Of a DNA stretch of 40,783 nucleotides, positions 24,856 to 33,068 are shown piece after piece. Within the stretch, counting starts at the first letter, position 1. Every line of letters begins with the position of its first letter. Source of the stretch: Planosporangium mesophilum (GTDB taxonomy: Bacteria; Actinomycetota; Actinomycetes; Mycobacteriales; Micromonosporaceae); NCBI RefSeq assembly GCF_016863255.1, contig NZ_BOON01000069.1, positions 1 through 40,783 of the forward strand, in the 5' to 3' direction. Both the position numbers and the translations under genes were made by a program. The notes under the pieces are model-generated. The model was not told where the DNA came from. It did not search any database and worked only from the letters and a program-made list of their open reading frames with translations.

Positions 24856-25116
24856 TCAGATCTCGGGCCTGAGAACGATCCGCCGACCGGCGCTGATGAC
24901 CGAGGCGTACCGCGTCAGGTCCGGGTCGCTGATCGAACCGCCACCGGTACCCTCGGTCCACTCCCTGGCCAGTACCGGTTTGATCTCGTCAACCGGCCGG
25001 CCGGCGTACCGCTCGTGGATCCGATCGAGAATCGGTTGGATCCGGCTGCAGGTCGCTTCGATGGCCATCCGGCCGACCTGGCCTTCCCAGCCGTGATCCG
25101 TCTCGAAGCTCGACAC
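24856..25116 (-). CDS. Hypothetical protein, 86 residues
   Basis: Small soluble protein starting at GTG 25116, with GGGGAGG in front. Mostly helical in appearance: IEATCSRIQPILDRIHERYAGRPVDEIKPVLAREW, then a Gly/Ser/Asp loop and SDPDLTRYASVISAGRRIVLRPEI. Similar short proteins occur in actinomycetes, but I know no function. It is divergent from the PPOX gene (95 bases between) and upstream of the SDR remnant on the same strand. Confidence 0.7.
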   Translation of the reverse strand: MSSFETDHGWEGQVGRMAIEATCSRIQPILDRIHERYAGRPVDEIKPVLAREWTEGTGGGSISDPDLTRYASVISAGRRIVLRPEI

Positions 25117-25211
25117 CCTTACCGCCTCCCCTCGCGTTCACGCCGTCACCTGAGCACCTGCCCCGCAGGAGCGGAGGTTAGTCGCCGCGACGCCAGGGGT
25201 AGTGCCGGCGC

Positions 25212-25607
25212 ATGGCTGTGGCACTTCCGGAACTGGCCAAGGAGCTGCTCGACCGCAACACCTTCGTGGTGCTGAGCACGCTCAACCCCGACGGTGGCCC
25301 GCAGTCGAGCGTCATCTGGGCGATGCGCGACGGCGACGAGATCGTGTTCTCCACGATCCTGGGGCGGCGCAAGACGAAGAACATGAAGCGGGACCCCCGG
25401 ATCTCGATCTGCGCCTACGACCCGGCCGACCCGTACCGCTACTTCGAGGCGCGCGGCCAGGTGAGGATGACCCAGGAGGGCGGCCAGGAGCTGATCAACA
25501 ATCTGGCCCAGCGGTACCTGAACGGGCCGTACCAGGAGTACGCCCCGGACTCGGTACGCGTGGTGTGCCGGCTGGCCCCGACGAGTGTGGTCACCCAACC
25601 CCTGTAA
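25212..25607 (+). CDS. PPOX-class F420-dependent oxidoreductase
   Basis: Split beta-barrel flavin/deazaflavin enzyme of 131 residues. The sequence [37 protein letters not shown], followed by [21 protein letters not shown] and [10 protein letters not shown], is the standard pattern of the PPOX-type F420-dependent reductases of actinobacteria. The [11 protein letters not shown] segment contacts the cofactor phosphate in known members. Substrate unknown; FMN instead of F420 is possible. ATG start at 25212. It is followed after 38 bases by the cytochrome oxidase gene on the same strand. Confidence 0.92.
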   Translation: MAVALPELAKELLDRNTFVVLSTLNPDGGPQSSVIWAMRDGDEIVFSTILGRRKTKNMKRDPRISICAYDPADPYRYFEARGQVRMTQEGGQELINNLAQRYLNGPYQEYAPDSVRVVCRLAPTSVVTQPL

Positions 25608-25645
25608 GCGGGTTTGGCGCCTCGGGGCGGGGTAGGTCGCGCCCT

Positions 25646-27622
25646 ATGTTCGGAAAGCGTCGCCGCTCCTCAGCGCGCTCCGAGAGCCACGACCCGCCGG
25701 TCGGCCCGCTCGATCCAGGTCGGCAGGGCGCGCGGCCGGCCCGGATACCCGAGCCTCGGGAGGCGGTCAAACCACCGCAGTACCGGGACGACCGGGACCT
25801 CGAATCCACCGACGAGTGGGAGCTCGCGCGCGAGGGCGTCCGGAAGCCACCGGCCCCGCACCTGCGTACCCATGAGGCCTCCGGCGCGACCCTGGCACCG
25901 ACCCGCCCCTCGGAGGTGGAGCGCAAGCCCAGGCCACAGCGGATCGAGCCCTATCCCGGCCCGGTGCACCACGGGCATCCGGGGCAGGTACTGCTCGACT
26001 GGATCAGGACCACGGACGCCAAGAAGATCGGCATCATGTACCTGATCGGGTCGTACGTGTTCTTCCTGGCGGCCGGCCTGATGTCCCTGGTCATGCGCGC
26101 CGAGCTGGCCCGGCCCGGGCTGCAGTTCCTGTCGACCGAGCAGTACAACCAGCTCTTCACCATGCACGGCACGCTCATGCTGCTGCTGTTCGCGACCCCG
26201 GTCGCGTTCGGCTTCGCCAACTACATCGTGCCGTTGCAGATCGGCGCGCCCGACGTGGCGTTCCCCCGGCTCAACAACCTCTCGCTCTGGCTGTTCATCT
26301 TCGGTGGCGCCGTCGTGATGGGCGGCTTCATCGTGCCCAACGGGCCGCCGGACTTCGGGTGGACCGCGTACGCCAACCTCAGCCACGCGGACAACACGCC
26401 GGGCGTCGGCGCGAACATGTGGATCGTCGGCCTGGTCCTGTCCGGCGTGGGCACGATCCTCGCCGGGGTCAACATCCTCACCACGATCGTCACGCTGCGG
26501 GCGCCCGGCATGACGATGTTCCGGATGCCGATCTTCACCTGGACCATGCTGGCCACGGTGATCATGGTGCTGCTCGCGTTCCCGGTCCTCGCCGCCGCGC
26601 TGCTGGTCCTGCTCTCCGACCGGATCCTCGGCTCGCACGTCTACGACCCCGGCTACAACGGCCCGATGCTGTGGCAGCACCTGTTCTGGTTCTTCGGCCA
26701 TCCCGAGGTGTACATCGTCGCGCTGCCGTTCTTCGGCATCATCAGCGAGGTCGTCCCGGTGTTCAGCCGCAAACCCCTGTTCGGGTACAAGGGGATGGTC
26801 GCCGCCACGCTCGCGATCGCGGCCTACTCGATGACGGTCTGGGCGCACCACATGTTCGCCACCGGCCAGGTGCTGCTGCCGTTCTTCTCGTTCATGACGT
26901 TCCTGATCGCGGTGCCGACCGGGATCAAGTTCTTCAACTGGATCGGCACCATGTGGAAGGGGCAGCTCACCTTCGAGTCGCCGATGCTGTTCGCCCTCGG
27001 CTTCCTGACCACGTTCCTGCTCGGTGGGCTGACCGGGGTGCTGCTCGGCTCGCCGCCGATCGACTGGCACGTGCACGACACGTACTTCGTGGTGGCGCAC
27101 TTCCACTACGTGCTGTTCGGCACGATCGTGTTCTCGGTGTACGCGGGGATCTACTTCTGGTTCCCCAAGATCACCGGGCGGATGCTGGACGAGCGCCTTG
27201 GCAAGATCCATTTCTGGCTGACGTTCATCGGCTTCCACACCACCTTCCTGGTGATGCACTGGCTCGGCGCCCGGGGCATGCCCCGGCGGTACGCCGACTA
27301 CCTGCCCCAGGACGGGTTCGCCACCTGGCACACCATCTCGACCATCGGCTCGTTCATCCTCGGCGCCTCCGTACTGCCGTTCCTGTGGAACGTGTGGAAG
27401 TCGTTCAAGTACGGGCCGAAGGTCACGGTCAACGACCCCTGGGGGTATGGGAACTCGTTGGAGTGGGCGACGAGCTGCCCGCCGCCGCCACACAACTTCG
27501 AGTACATCCCGCGCATCCGGTCGGAGCGTCCCGCGTTCGACGTGAAGTACGGCCAACTCATCGCCGACTACGGCCGGGACATCCCGATGCGGGGGGTCCG
27601 CCCGCCCCAGGACATCCGGTGA
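25646..27622 (+). CDS. ctaD: Cytochrome c oxidase subunit I (CtaD) with long N-terminal extension
   Basis: Catalytic subunit of the aa3-type terminal oxidase, 658 residues, twelve helices. Seen: heme a ligand in MHGTLML; D-channel motif [17 protein letters not shown] with the Cu-B His and cross-linked Tyr; the Cu-B pair in WAHHMF; and [16 protein letters not shown] with the heme a3 and heme a ligands. Ahead of the usual start ([14 protein letters not shown]) is about 110 residues rich in Pro, Arg, Glu and Asp with no membrane helix. It begins with a basic MFGKRRRSS. The only other in-frame start is a GTG near 25916, which would remove most of it. Subunits II, III and heme genes are not nearby, so this may be a second, stand-alone copy. 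Confidence 0.93.
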   Translation: MFGKRRRSSARSESHDPPVGPLDPGRQGARPARIPEPREAVKPPQYRDDRDLESTDEWELAREGVRKPPAPHLRTHEASGATLAPTRPSEVERKPRPQRIEPYPGPVHHGHPGQVLLDWIRTTDAKKIGIMYLIGSYVFFLAAGLMSLVMRAELARPGLQFLSTEQYNQLFTMHGTLMLLLFATPVAFGFANYIVPLQIGAPDVAFPRLNNLSLWLFIFGGAVVMGGFIVPNGPPDFGWTAYANLSHADNTPGVGANMWIVGLVLSGVGTILAGVNILTTIVTLRAPGMTMFRMPIFTWTMLATVIMVLLAFPVLAAALLVLLSDRILGSHVYDPGYNGPMLWQHLFWFFGHPEVYIVALPFFGIISEVVPVFSRKPLFGYKGMVAATLAIAAYSMTVWAHHMFATGQVLLPFFSFMTFLIAVPTGIKFFNWIGTMWKGQLTFESPMLFALGFLTTFLLGGLTGVLLGSPPIDWHVHDTYFVVAHFHYVLFGTIVFSVYAGIYFWFPKITGRMLDERLGKIHFWLTFIGFHTTFLVMHWLGARGMPRRYADYLPQDGFATWHTISTIGSFILGASVLPFLWNVWKSFKYGPKVTVNDPWGYGNSLEWATSCPPPPHNFEYIPRIRSERPAFDVKYGQLIADYGRDIPMRGVRPPQDIR

Positions 27623-27625
27623 TCC

Positions 27626-29083
27626 TCAGAACTTCCCCGACGTCGTGGTCTCCCGCAGGGTCTGAGGCAGCACCCTCCGGGAAATTGCGTCGAGCGTGCG
27701 GACGGGCGCCCGGTTGGGTCGGATGAAGTGGACCGTCGCGGTCAGCCAGCCGGCGGCGAGGATCATGCTGCCGAGCACGTCGGTCGGGTGGTGCATGCCG
27801 CGGTACATCCGCGACCACGCCACCCACAGCGGCATCAGGACCGCGATCGCCACGAACAGCCACCGCCACCCGCGCCCTACGCGCGGCACGGCGAGGACCG
27901 CGATCGCGGCGTACAGCAGGATCGTCGCCGCGACGTGGCCCGACGGGAAGCTCGACGTGGGCAGCGGCCCGTCCATGTGCGGCACGTCCGGCCGCGCCCG
28001 CTGGACGAACGCGGCGCTGGCCAGGAACAGGGTCAGTTCGCCGAACATCGTCACGAGCAGGAACACCACCGGTCGCCAACCCCGGGTGACGAGCAGTGCG
28101 ACGGCGCCCGCGACCAGGCCGACGGCGAGGATCATGTGCGTGTTGCCGGCCCGGCCGCCGAGATCGCTGACCTGGTCGAAGAAGGGCGTACGGTGGGCCG
28201 CCAGCCAGTGCGGGACGGTGTGGTCGCCGAGGATGTTGCCGTTGCCGCCGTGATACCGGGCCAGCGGCGTGCCGACCGCGCACAGCGCGCCGAAGACGAG
28301 GATCCAGGCGACCGCGGTGCCGGCGACGGCGTGGCGGACGTCCGCGAGGTCCGGCACGCCGGCCGGCTTCAGGTCGTCGCCGGCCTCCGGCTCCAGGCCC
28401 TCGGCCAGTGGTCGGGTCGCCCGGCGGCCTGTCTGCTGCCGATGTAGCTGGAAGGCGAACGTGGTGACGCCGAGCCACGCCACACCCAGGCACCAGCCCC
28501 CGATCACGTCGGAGAGGAAGTGCACGCCGAGGCCCAACCGACTGAATCCGACCGCCACGACCAGCACGCCAACGGCGACCGTGAGGGCCCGACGGGCGCG
28601 ACCGGACAGCGCCGGGGCGAAGATCAACAGCAGCGCCCCGTACACGATCATCGCCCCGAGGGAGTGCCCGCTGGGGAAGCTGTTGCCGCCGCCGACCGCC
28701 ACCGGGTGCTCCACCACCGGCCGCAGCCGCCCGATCGCGCGCTTGAGCGCCGGGTCCAGGATCAACGCACCCGCGCCGGTGACCAGCAGGTACGTCATGA
28801 GCCGGAACCGGTGGCGCACCGCCAGCAGTACGGCGACGACGGCGACCAGGCACGCGAGGAAAGTGGGGCCGCCGAGCTGGGTGACGAACCGCAGCGCCGA
28901 CACCGCCGACGGGTTGGCGGCGACCGTCCGGTTCAGGTCGGCGGCCAGACCCTGGTCCACCGACTCCAGCGGCAGCCAGCGGGCGCGTACCGCGAGCGTG
29001 AGCGCGGCGAACACCAGCGCGGCGACGGGAACGGCCGCGACGCGGGCGAGGTTGCGACCGGAACGATCAGGGTTGTCGATCAC
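27626..29083 (-). CDS. PAP2-family phosphatase with two fused PAP2 domains
   Basis: Membrane phosphatase of 485 residues. Domain 1: Lys114-x6-Arg121-Pro122, PSGH at 137-140, Ser181-Arg182 with His188 and Asp192. Domain 2: Arg364-Pro365, PSGH at 380-383, Ser424-Arg425 with His431 and Asp435; the Lys of its first motif is replaced by Ala. Each domain has its own set of helices, with a charged linker (about 215-250) between. The family dephosphorylates lipid phosphates such as phosphatidate or undecaprenyl diphosphate at the outer face. GTG 29083 is chosen since no ATG is available nearby; the true start is unsure. It is convergent with ctaD (three bases apart) and divergent from the DUF1206/lipid kinase pair, which supports a role in lipid metabolism. 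Confidence 0.9.
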   Translation of the reverse strand: MIDNPDRSGRNLARVAAVPVAALVFAALTLAVRARWLPLESVDQGLAADLNRTVAANPSAVSALRFVTQLGGPTFLACLVAVVAVLLAVRHRFRLMTYLLVTGAGALILDPALKRAIGRLRPVVEHPVAVGGGNSFPSGHSLGAMIVYGALLLIFAPALSGRARRALTVAVGVLVVAVGFSRLGLGVHFLSDVIGGWCLGVAWLGVTTFAFQLHRQQTGRRATRPLAEGLEPEAGDDLKPAGVPDLADVRHAVAGTAVAWILVFGALCAVGTPLARYHGGNGNILGDHTVPHWLAAHRTPFFDQVSDLGGRAGNTHMILAVGLVAGAVALLVTRGWRPVVFLLVTMFGELTLFLASAAFVQRARPDVPHMDGPLPTSSFPSGHVAATILLYAAIAVLAVPRVGRGWRWLFVAIAVLMPLWVAWSRMYRGMHHPTDVLGSMILAAGWLTATVHFIRPNRAPVRTLDAISRRVLPQTLRETTTSGKF

Positions 29084-29145
29084 GCGGCCGTGGTACCCAT
29101 CGCCTTCAGGTTTGAATCGACCTCTGTCGCGGGGATACCGGGGCC

Positions 29146-29973
29146 ATGACTGTCGTCCATTCCGCACGCAGAACCGCCCATCGGGCTGCGCGCAGCGACA
29201 TCCTCGAGGTGCTGACCCGGATCGGTTTCGTCGGGTACGGGCTGCTGCACCTGACCGTCGCCTGGATCGCCGCGCAGATCGCGCTCGGCCACCCGACGGG
29301 TGAGGGCGACCAGGCCGGGGCGTTCCGGTACCTCGCCGAGCAGCCGTTCGGTCGGTTCTCGCTGATGGTGAGCGTGGTCGGCCTCGCCGCCATGGCGGTC
29401 TGGCAACTGCTGCTGGCGTTCGTCGGGCACCGCCAGGAGCGCGGCTTCTCCCGTACCGCCGAGCGGGTCGCCTCCGCGGTGCGCGCGGTCGTCTACGCGG
29501 GGCTGGCCTGGACGGCGTACAAGGTGGTGGTGGGCTCGCCCACCTCACAGGCCAGGCAGGCGCAGGAGGCGACGGCCGGGGTCATGGCCCATCCGGCCGG
29601 GCGGTGGCTGGTCGGGCTCGCCGGCGTCGTCGTCGTGGCCATCGGCATCGGTCTGATGGCCTACGGCGCGCGGCGGGCGTTCTGCAAGCGCCTGATGCTG
29701 GGCCGGATGAGCCGGTCGGCCCGCCGGACGGCGACCGTTCTGGGCGAGGCCGGCTACATCGCCAAGGGCATCGCCTTCGGGATCGTCGGCGTGCTGCTCT
29801 GCCAGGCCGCGTCCAAGCACAACGCCGCCCGTGCGCGCGGGCTGGACGGGGCGCTGCGCCTGCTGGTCGACCAGCCGGCCGGGCCGCTCGCACTCCTCGG
29901 AGTCGCGACCGGGTTCGCGGCGTTCGGCGCGTACTGCTTCTTCCAGGCCAGGTACCGGAAGGTCGGCGCGTGA
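29146..29973 (+). CDS. DUF1206 family membrane protein
   Basis: Integral membrane protein of 275 residues. DUF1206 is a repeat of three paired-helix units; here they start near 20 (LEVLTRIGFVGYGLLHLTVAW), 100 (RVASAVRAVVYAGLAWTAYK) and 190 (GEAGYIAKGIAFGIVGVLL), each with a Gly-Tyr/Val-Tyr turn. About six helices in total. Function unknown. The ATG at 29146 lacks a strong ribosome site; a GGATACC segment a few bases upstream could be the -10 of a near-leaderless mRNA. Its TGA overlaps the GTG of the lipid kinase, so the two are co-translated. Confidence 0.88.
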   Translation: MTVVHSARRTAHRAARSDILEVLTRIGFVGYGLLHLTVAWIAAQIALGHPTGEGDQAGAFRYLAEQPFGRFSLMVSVVGLAAMAVWQLLLAFVGHRQERGFSRTAERVASAVRAVVYAGLAWTAYKVVVGSPTSQARQAQEATAGVMAHPAGRWLVGLAGVVVVAIGIGLMAYGARRAFCKRLMLGRMSRSARRTATVLGEAGYIAKGIAFGIVGVLLCQAASKHNAARARGLDGALRLLVDQPAGPLALLGVATGFAAFGAYCFFQARYRKVGA

Positions 29974-30911
29974 CGGACTCCTCCCCCGCGCCGGCCTCGT
30001 CTGCGGCGGCGCCGCCGGAGACGGTACCCGCCACCCGCTCGGCCGTCGTGGTGAACCCGTCGAAGGTCCTCGACCTCGACGAACGCCGGCGGGAGATCTG
30101 CGGGGCGCTCGCGGAGGCCGGCTGGCCCGAGCCGCTGTGGCTGGAGACCACCCCGTCCGATCCCGGCTGCGGACAGACCCGGCACGCGATCGCCAGCGGC
30201 GTCTCGGTGGTGTTCGCCTTCGGCGGCGACGGCACCGTCATGGCCTGCGCGACCGAACTCGCCGGCACCGACGTGGCCCTGGCGGTCCTGCCCTCGGGTA
30301 CCGGCAACCTGCTGGCCGCCAACCTCGGCCTGTCGTCCGACGTGGCGGAGGGCGTCGCGATCGCCGTCGGCGGGCGGCGTCGCCGCATCGACGTGGGGGT
30401 CGTGGGCGACCGCTGCTTCACCGTCATGGCCGGGATGGGCTTCGACGCCGAGATGCTCCAGGCCACCCCCGAGCCACTCAAGCGGCGCGTCGGCTGGCTC
30501 GCGTACCTGTTCGCCGGCCTCGGGCGACTGCGCAGCCGGCCGATGCGGGTACGGATCCGGCTCGACTCCCGGCCTCCCATGCGCCGGCGGGCCCGTACCG
30601 TGCTGGTCGGCAACGTCGGGCGGCTCCAGGGCGGCATCCCACTGCTGCCGGACGCCGAGCCCGACGACGGCTACCTCGACGTGGCCGTGCTGTACCCGCG
30701 CACGCTGGGCCACTGGCTGTCGCTGGCGTGGGGAGTCCTGCGCCGGCAGCGCGACATCGCGCGGTTCGAGACGTTCCGGGCCCGGTCGGTCGAGGTCACC
30801 AGCGACCGCGCGCAGCCCCGCGAACTCGATGGCGACGTCATCGAGCCCGGCCGGACACTCGCGGTGACGGTACGGGACCGCGCGCTGTGCCTCTGCGTAC
30901 CCGGGGAATGA
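29970..30911 (+). CDS. Diacylglycerol kinase-family lipid kinase
   Basis: Soluble or membrane-associated kinase of 313 residues. The GGDGTV nucleotide-binding motif is at 85-90, followed by LAVLPSGTGNLLAANLGL, the second hallmark of DAGK/YegS/BmrU proteins. Later segments (DVGVVGDRCFTVMAGMGFDAE; DAEPDDGYLDVAVL) fit the C-terminal beta domain. Members phosphorylate diacylglycerol, sphingoid or other lipids with ATP. The variable N-terminal 28 residues are Ser/Pro/Ala-rich. GTG start overlaps the DUF1206 stop. The divergent PAP2 phosphatase could catalyse the reverse step. Confidence 0.92.
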   Translation: MTDSSPAPASSAAAPPETVPATRSAVVVNPSKVLDLDERRREICGALAEAGWPEPLWLETTPSDPGCGQTRHAIASGVSVVFAFGGDGTVMACATELAGTDVALAVLPSGTGNLLAANLGLSSDVAEGVAIAVGGRRRRIDVGVVGDRCFTVMAGMGFDAEMLQATPEPLKRRVGWLAYLFAGLGRLRSRPMRVRIRLDSRPPMRRRARTVLVGNVGRLQGGIPLLPDAEPDDGYLDVAVLYPRTLGHWLSLAWGVLRRQRDIARFETFRARSVEVTSDRAQPRELDGDVIEPGRTLAVTVRDRALCLCVPGE

Positions 30912-31057
30912 ACGTTCCGTCGGTCTTCCCGCCCAACCGCACCATGCGACGGGCTCAAACACGACATGATGCGCGATAGTGCGTACAGACACCGCTAGCC
31001 ACAAGGGGCCGGTGGGTGACCATACTTAGCGGAGTCCACCGATCCAGGAGGTCGTGT

Positions 31058-31156
31058 GTGAGCGAGCGAAGCGAGCGGACCACGAGGCTCAGCGCGGTTG
31101 AGCCCCACCATGCCGTCGGAGGTCGTACCGTCGGCAGCGGTGAGGTGACGTCGTGA
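31058..31156 (+). CDS. 32-residue micro-ORF coupled to the PP2C gene
   Basis: GTG at 31058 has AGGAGG six bases upstream (31046-31051). The frame runs VSERSERTT, then RLSAVEPHHAVGG and ends with a TGA (31154-31156) that overlaps the GTG start of the phosphatase. The excellent ribosome site and the GTGA overlap argue that it is translated and sets the level of phosphatase translation. The SERSER part comes from the GAGCGAAGCGAGCGG element. No domain; the peptide itself may have no function. Confidence 0.5.
   Translation: MSERSERTTRLSAVEPHHAVGGRTVGSGEVTS
31061..31078 (+). repeat. GAGCGAAGCGAGCGG dispersed element
   Basis: AGCGAGCGAAGCGAGCGG is an imperfect palindrome that I recognise as a frequently dispersed element at gene starts in Micromonosporaceae, where it gives the peptide SERSER. 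Only this copy was seen in the window. Its role is unknown. Confidence 0.5.
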
Positions 31157-31959
31157 GCTTCGTTCTGCGCTATGGCGCCCGCAGCGACCGGGGCACGGTG
31201 CGCCCGGCCAATCAGGATTCGGCGTACGCCGGTCCGTACCTGACGGTCATCGCCGACGGCATGGGTGGGATGGCCGCCGGCGACCTGGCCAGCCGGCTCA
31301 CCATCGCCGCGATCGGCCCGCTGGACCGGCTCGCGGCGGCCCGGGCCGTCGAGGACCCGGCGGACATGCTCGTCGAACACCTGCAGGCCGCGGCGGAGGA
31401 CGCCAACCGCCGCATCCGCGACGAGGTGGCGGCCAACCCGGCGTTGGAGGGCATGGGTACCACCCTGACCGCCATCCTGCTGGCCGGCGGCCGGATCAGC
31501 ATGGTGCACGTCGGCGACTCCCGGGCGTACCGGCTGCGCGACGGCGACCTGCAGCAGGTGACCAAGGACGACACGTACGTGCAGATGCTCCTCGACGAGG
31601 GCGCCATCGGGCCCGAGGAGGCGGCGACCCACCCGCACCGCTCGGTGGTGACGCGCGCGTTGCAGGGCCGGCAGGTCGAGGCGCGGTACTCGGTACGCCC
31701 CGCGGTCGTGGGCGACCGGTACATGCTGTGCAGCGACGGGTTGTCCGAGGCGGTCTCCGCGGACGCGATCGCCGCGACGCTGCTGGCTTACCCCGACCCC
31801 CAGATGTGCGCCAACCAGCTCGTCTCGCTGGCGCTGTACGAGGGCGCGACCGACAACGTCACCGTCATCGTCGCGGACGTCGCCGAGGGCGACGCCGGCG
31901 GCGTGCAGCCGGTCGTGCTCGGCGCGGCCGTCGGGGATCCCGAGCCGGCGTCTCCCTGA
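31153..31959 (+). CDS. PP2C-family serine/threonine phosphatase
   Basis: Soluble metal-dependent phosphatase of 268 residues. Motifs: RPANQDSAYAG with the first metal Asp, IADGMGGMAAGDLAS with the central Asp, GTTLTAILL, VHVGDSRAYRLRDG, YMLCSDGLSE and GATDNVTVIVADV with the last metal Asp. It is close to actinobacterial PstP but lacks a membrane helix and sensor domain. Typical substrates are Ser/Thr kinases and their targets, which are not encoded nearby. GTG start overlaps the stop of the micro-ORF, and GGTGAGGTGA lies in front. Confidence 0.93.
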   Translation: MSFVLRYGARSDRGTVRPANQDSAYAGPYLTVIADGMGGMAAGDLASRLTIAAIGPLDRLAAARAVEDPADMLVEHLQAAAEDANRRIRDEVAANPALEGMGTTLTAILLAGGRISMVHVGDSRAYRLRDGDLQQVTKDDTYVQMLLDEGAIGPEEAATHPHRSVVTRALQGRQVEARYSVRPAVVGDRYMLCSDGLSEAVSADAIAATLLAYPDPQMCANQLVSLALYEGATDNVTVIVADVAEGDAGGVQPVVLGAAVGDPEPASP

Positions 31960-31984
31960 TCGCCGCCTGATCGTCGTTTGTTCG

Positions 31985-32983
31985 TCAGCGACAGGCGCCG
32001 GCGATTGCGGCCAGCTCGGCCGCGGAGGCGTTCCCGCCGCTGCACATAACGCCGACCCGCCGTCCGGCGAACCGCTCCGGACGGGTCAGCACGGCGGCGA
32101 GCGACGCCGCGCCCGAGCCCTCGGCGAGGGTGTGCGCGTGGCTGGCCAGTACCGCCTGCGCGGCCGCGATCTCGGCGTCGTCGACGAGGACGAAGTCGGC
32201 CAGCCGCCCGGCCATCAGCCGCTGCGGCAGGCCGTACCCGCGGCCGGTCGCCAGCCCCTCCACAACGGTACGGCTCGGCCGGCTGACCAGGTCACCCACG
32301 CGCCACGACTCGTACGCGGCGGGCGCCGCCGAGGACTGCACGCCGATCACCTCGCACGCCGGGGCCAGCGCGGCGGCCACCACGCAGGCCGCGGCCGCGC
32401 CGGTACCGCTGCCGATCGGTACGACCAGCACGTCCAGGTTCGGCACGGCGGTGAGCATCTCCAGGTACGCGGTACCGACGCCGGCCAGCAGCGCGGGCTC
32501 GTCGCCCGGGCTGACCAGCCGCAGGCCCTCGGCGCGGGCCAGGTGCTCGGCGTGCGCCTGGGCCTCGCCCATGTCCGCCCCGTGGAGCACGGCCTCGCCG
32601 CCGAGCGCCCGCACCGCCCGTACCTTGCACTCGTTCGCGGCGGCCGGCATCACGATCACGGTACGCACGCCGAACAGCCGACCGGCGTACGCCAGCGACT
32701 GCGCGTGGTTGCCGGTCGACCACGTGACCAGCCCGCGCTCCCGCTCCGCCGCCGGCATCCCGGCGAGCAGGGCCACCCCGCCGCGCACCTTGAACGCCCC
32801 GACTGGCTGTACGTTCTCGTGCTTGACGTGGAGCGTCGCGCCGGCGAGATCGTCCAGCGCGGGGTAGGTCCACATCGGCGTGGGCGGCAGGTACCGGGTG
32901 ATCACCCGGCCGGCCTCGAGCACGTCAGCCATGGTCAACGCGTCGGTCGTCGGCTCAACGGCCCTGGTGAGCACACTGGTCAT
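31985..32983 (-). CDS. PLP-dependent threonine/serine dehydratase
   Basis: Fold-type II PLP enzyme of 332 residues. Lys65 in GAFKVRGG is the expected cofactor lysine, ENVQPVGAFK being the family pattern. WSTGNHAQSLAYAGRLFGV contains the substrate-binding SxGNHAQ loop, and VPIGSGTGAAAACVV is the Gly-rich loop for the PLP phosphate. The end CSGGNA fits the class. Members convert threonine or serine to keto acids plus ammonia; racemases and other lyases are close. No ACT domain, so it resembles the catabolic type. Start taken at ATG 32983; ATG 32992 is equally possible and neither has a ribosome site. It is divergent from a LysR gene that probably regulates it. Confidence 0.9.
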   Translation of the reverse strand: MTSVLTRAVEPTTDALTMADVLEAGRVITRYLPPTPMWTYPALDDLAGATLHVKHENVQPVGAFKVRGGVALLAGMPAAERERGLVTWSTGNHAQSLAYAGRLFGVRTVIVMPAAANECKVRAVRALGGEAVLHGADMGEAQAHAEHLARAEGLRLVSPGDEPALLAGVGTAYLEMLTAVPNLDVLVVPIGSGTGAAAACVVAAALAPACEVIGVQSSAAPAAYESWRVGDLVSRPSRTVVEGLATGRGYGLPQRLMAGRLADFVLVDDAEIAAAQAVLASHAHTLAEGSGAASLAAVLTRPERFAGRRVGVMCSGGNASAAELAAIAGACR

Positions 32984-33007
32984 GGCAATCATGGTGCGGC
33001 CCGGACG

Positions 33008-33017
33008 ACCTATAGGT
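33008..33017. promoter_or_regulatory. ACCTATAGGT palindrome near the dehydratase start
   Basis: A perfect ten-base palindrome in the dehydratase/LysR intergenic gap, about 15-25 bases before the dehydratase start. It may be part of a LysR binding site or of the dehydratase -10 region. Confidence 0.4.
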
Positions 33018-33048
33018 CTAATGCCACTCTTCTCGTGAACCCATCGGC

Positions 33049-33060
33049 CATATTGATATG
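33049..33060. promoter_or_regulatory. CATATTGATATG palindrome near the LysR start
   Basis: Five-base arms CATAT and ATATG with a two-base spacer, ending nine bases before the LysR start codon. Position suits autorepression by the LysR protein and activation of the divergent gene; not proven. Confidence 0.4.
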
Positions 33061-33068
33061 TTGGTCGG

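Noticed and set aside
25202-25645. In-frame extension joining the PPOX region to ctaD as a fusion
   Set aside because: The frame is open only because of composition; the PPOX protein is encoded in a different frame with its own start and stop.
25670-27556. A 628-codon open frame antisense to ctaD
   Set aside because: It is a composition artefact rich in Arg, Glu, His and Asp, with no domain, opposite a fully conserved oxidase subunit.
31959-32005. Hairpin terminator between the PP2C and dehydratase genes
   Set aside because: Only seven-base arms with a loop of over 30 bases that reaches into the dehydratase coding region; too weak to call.
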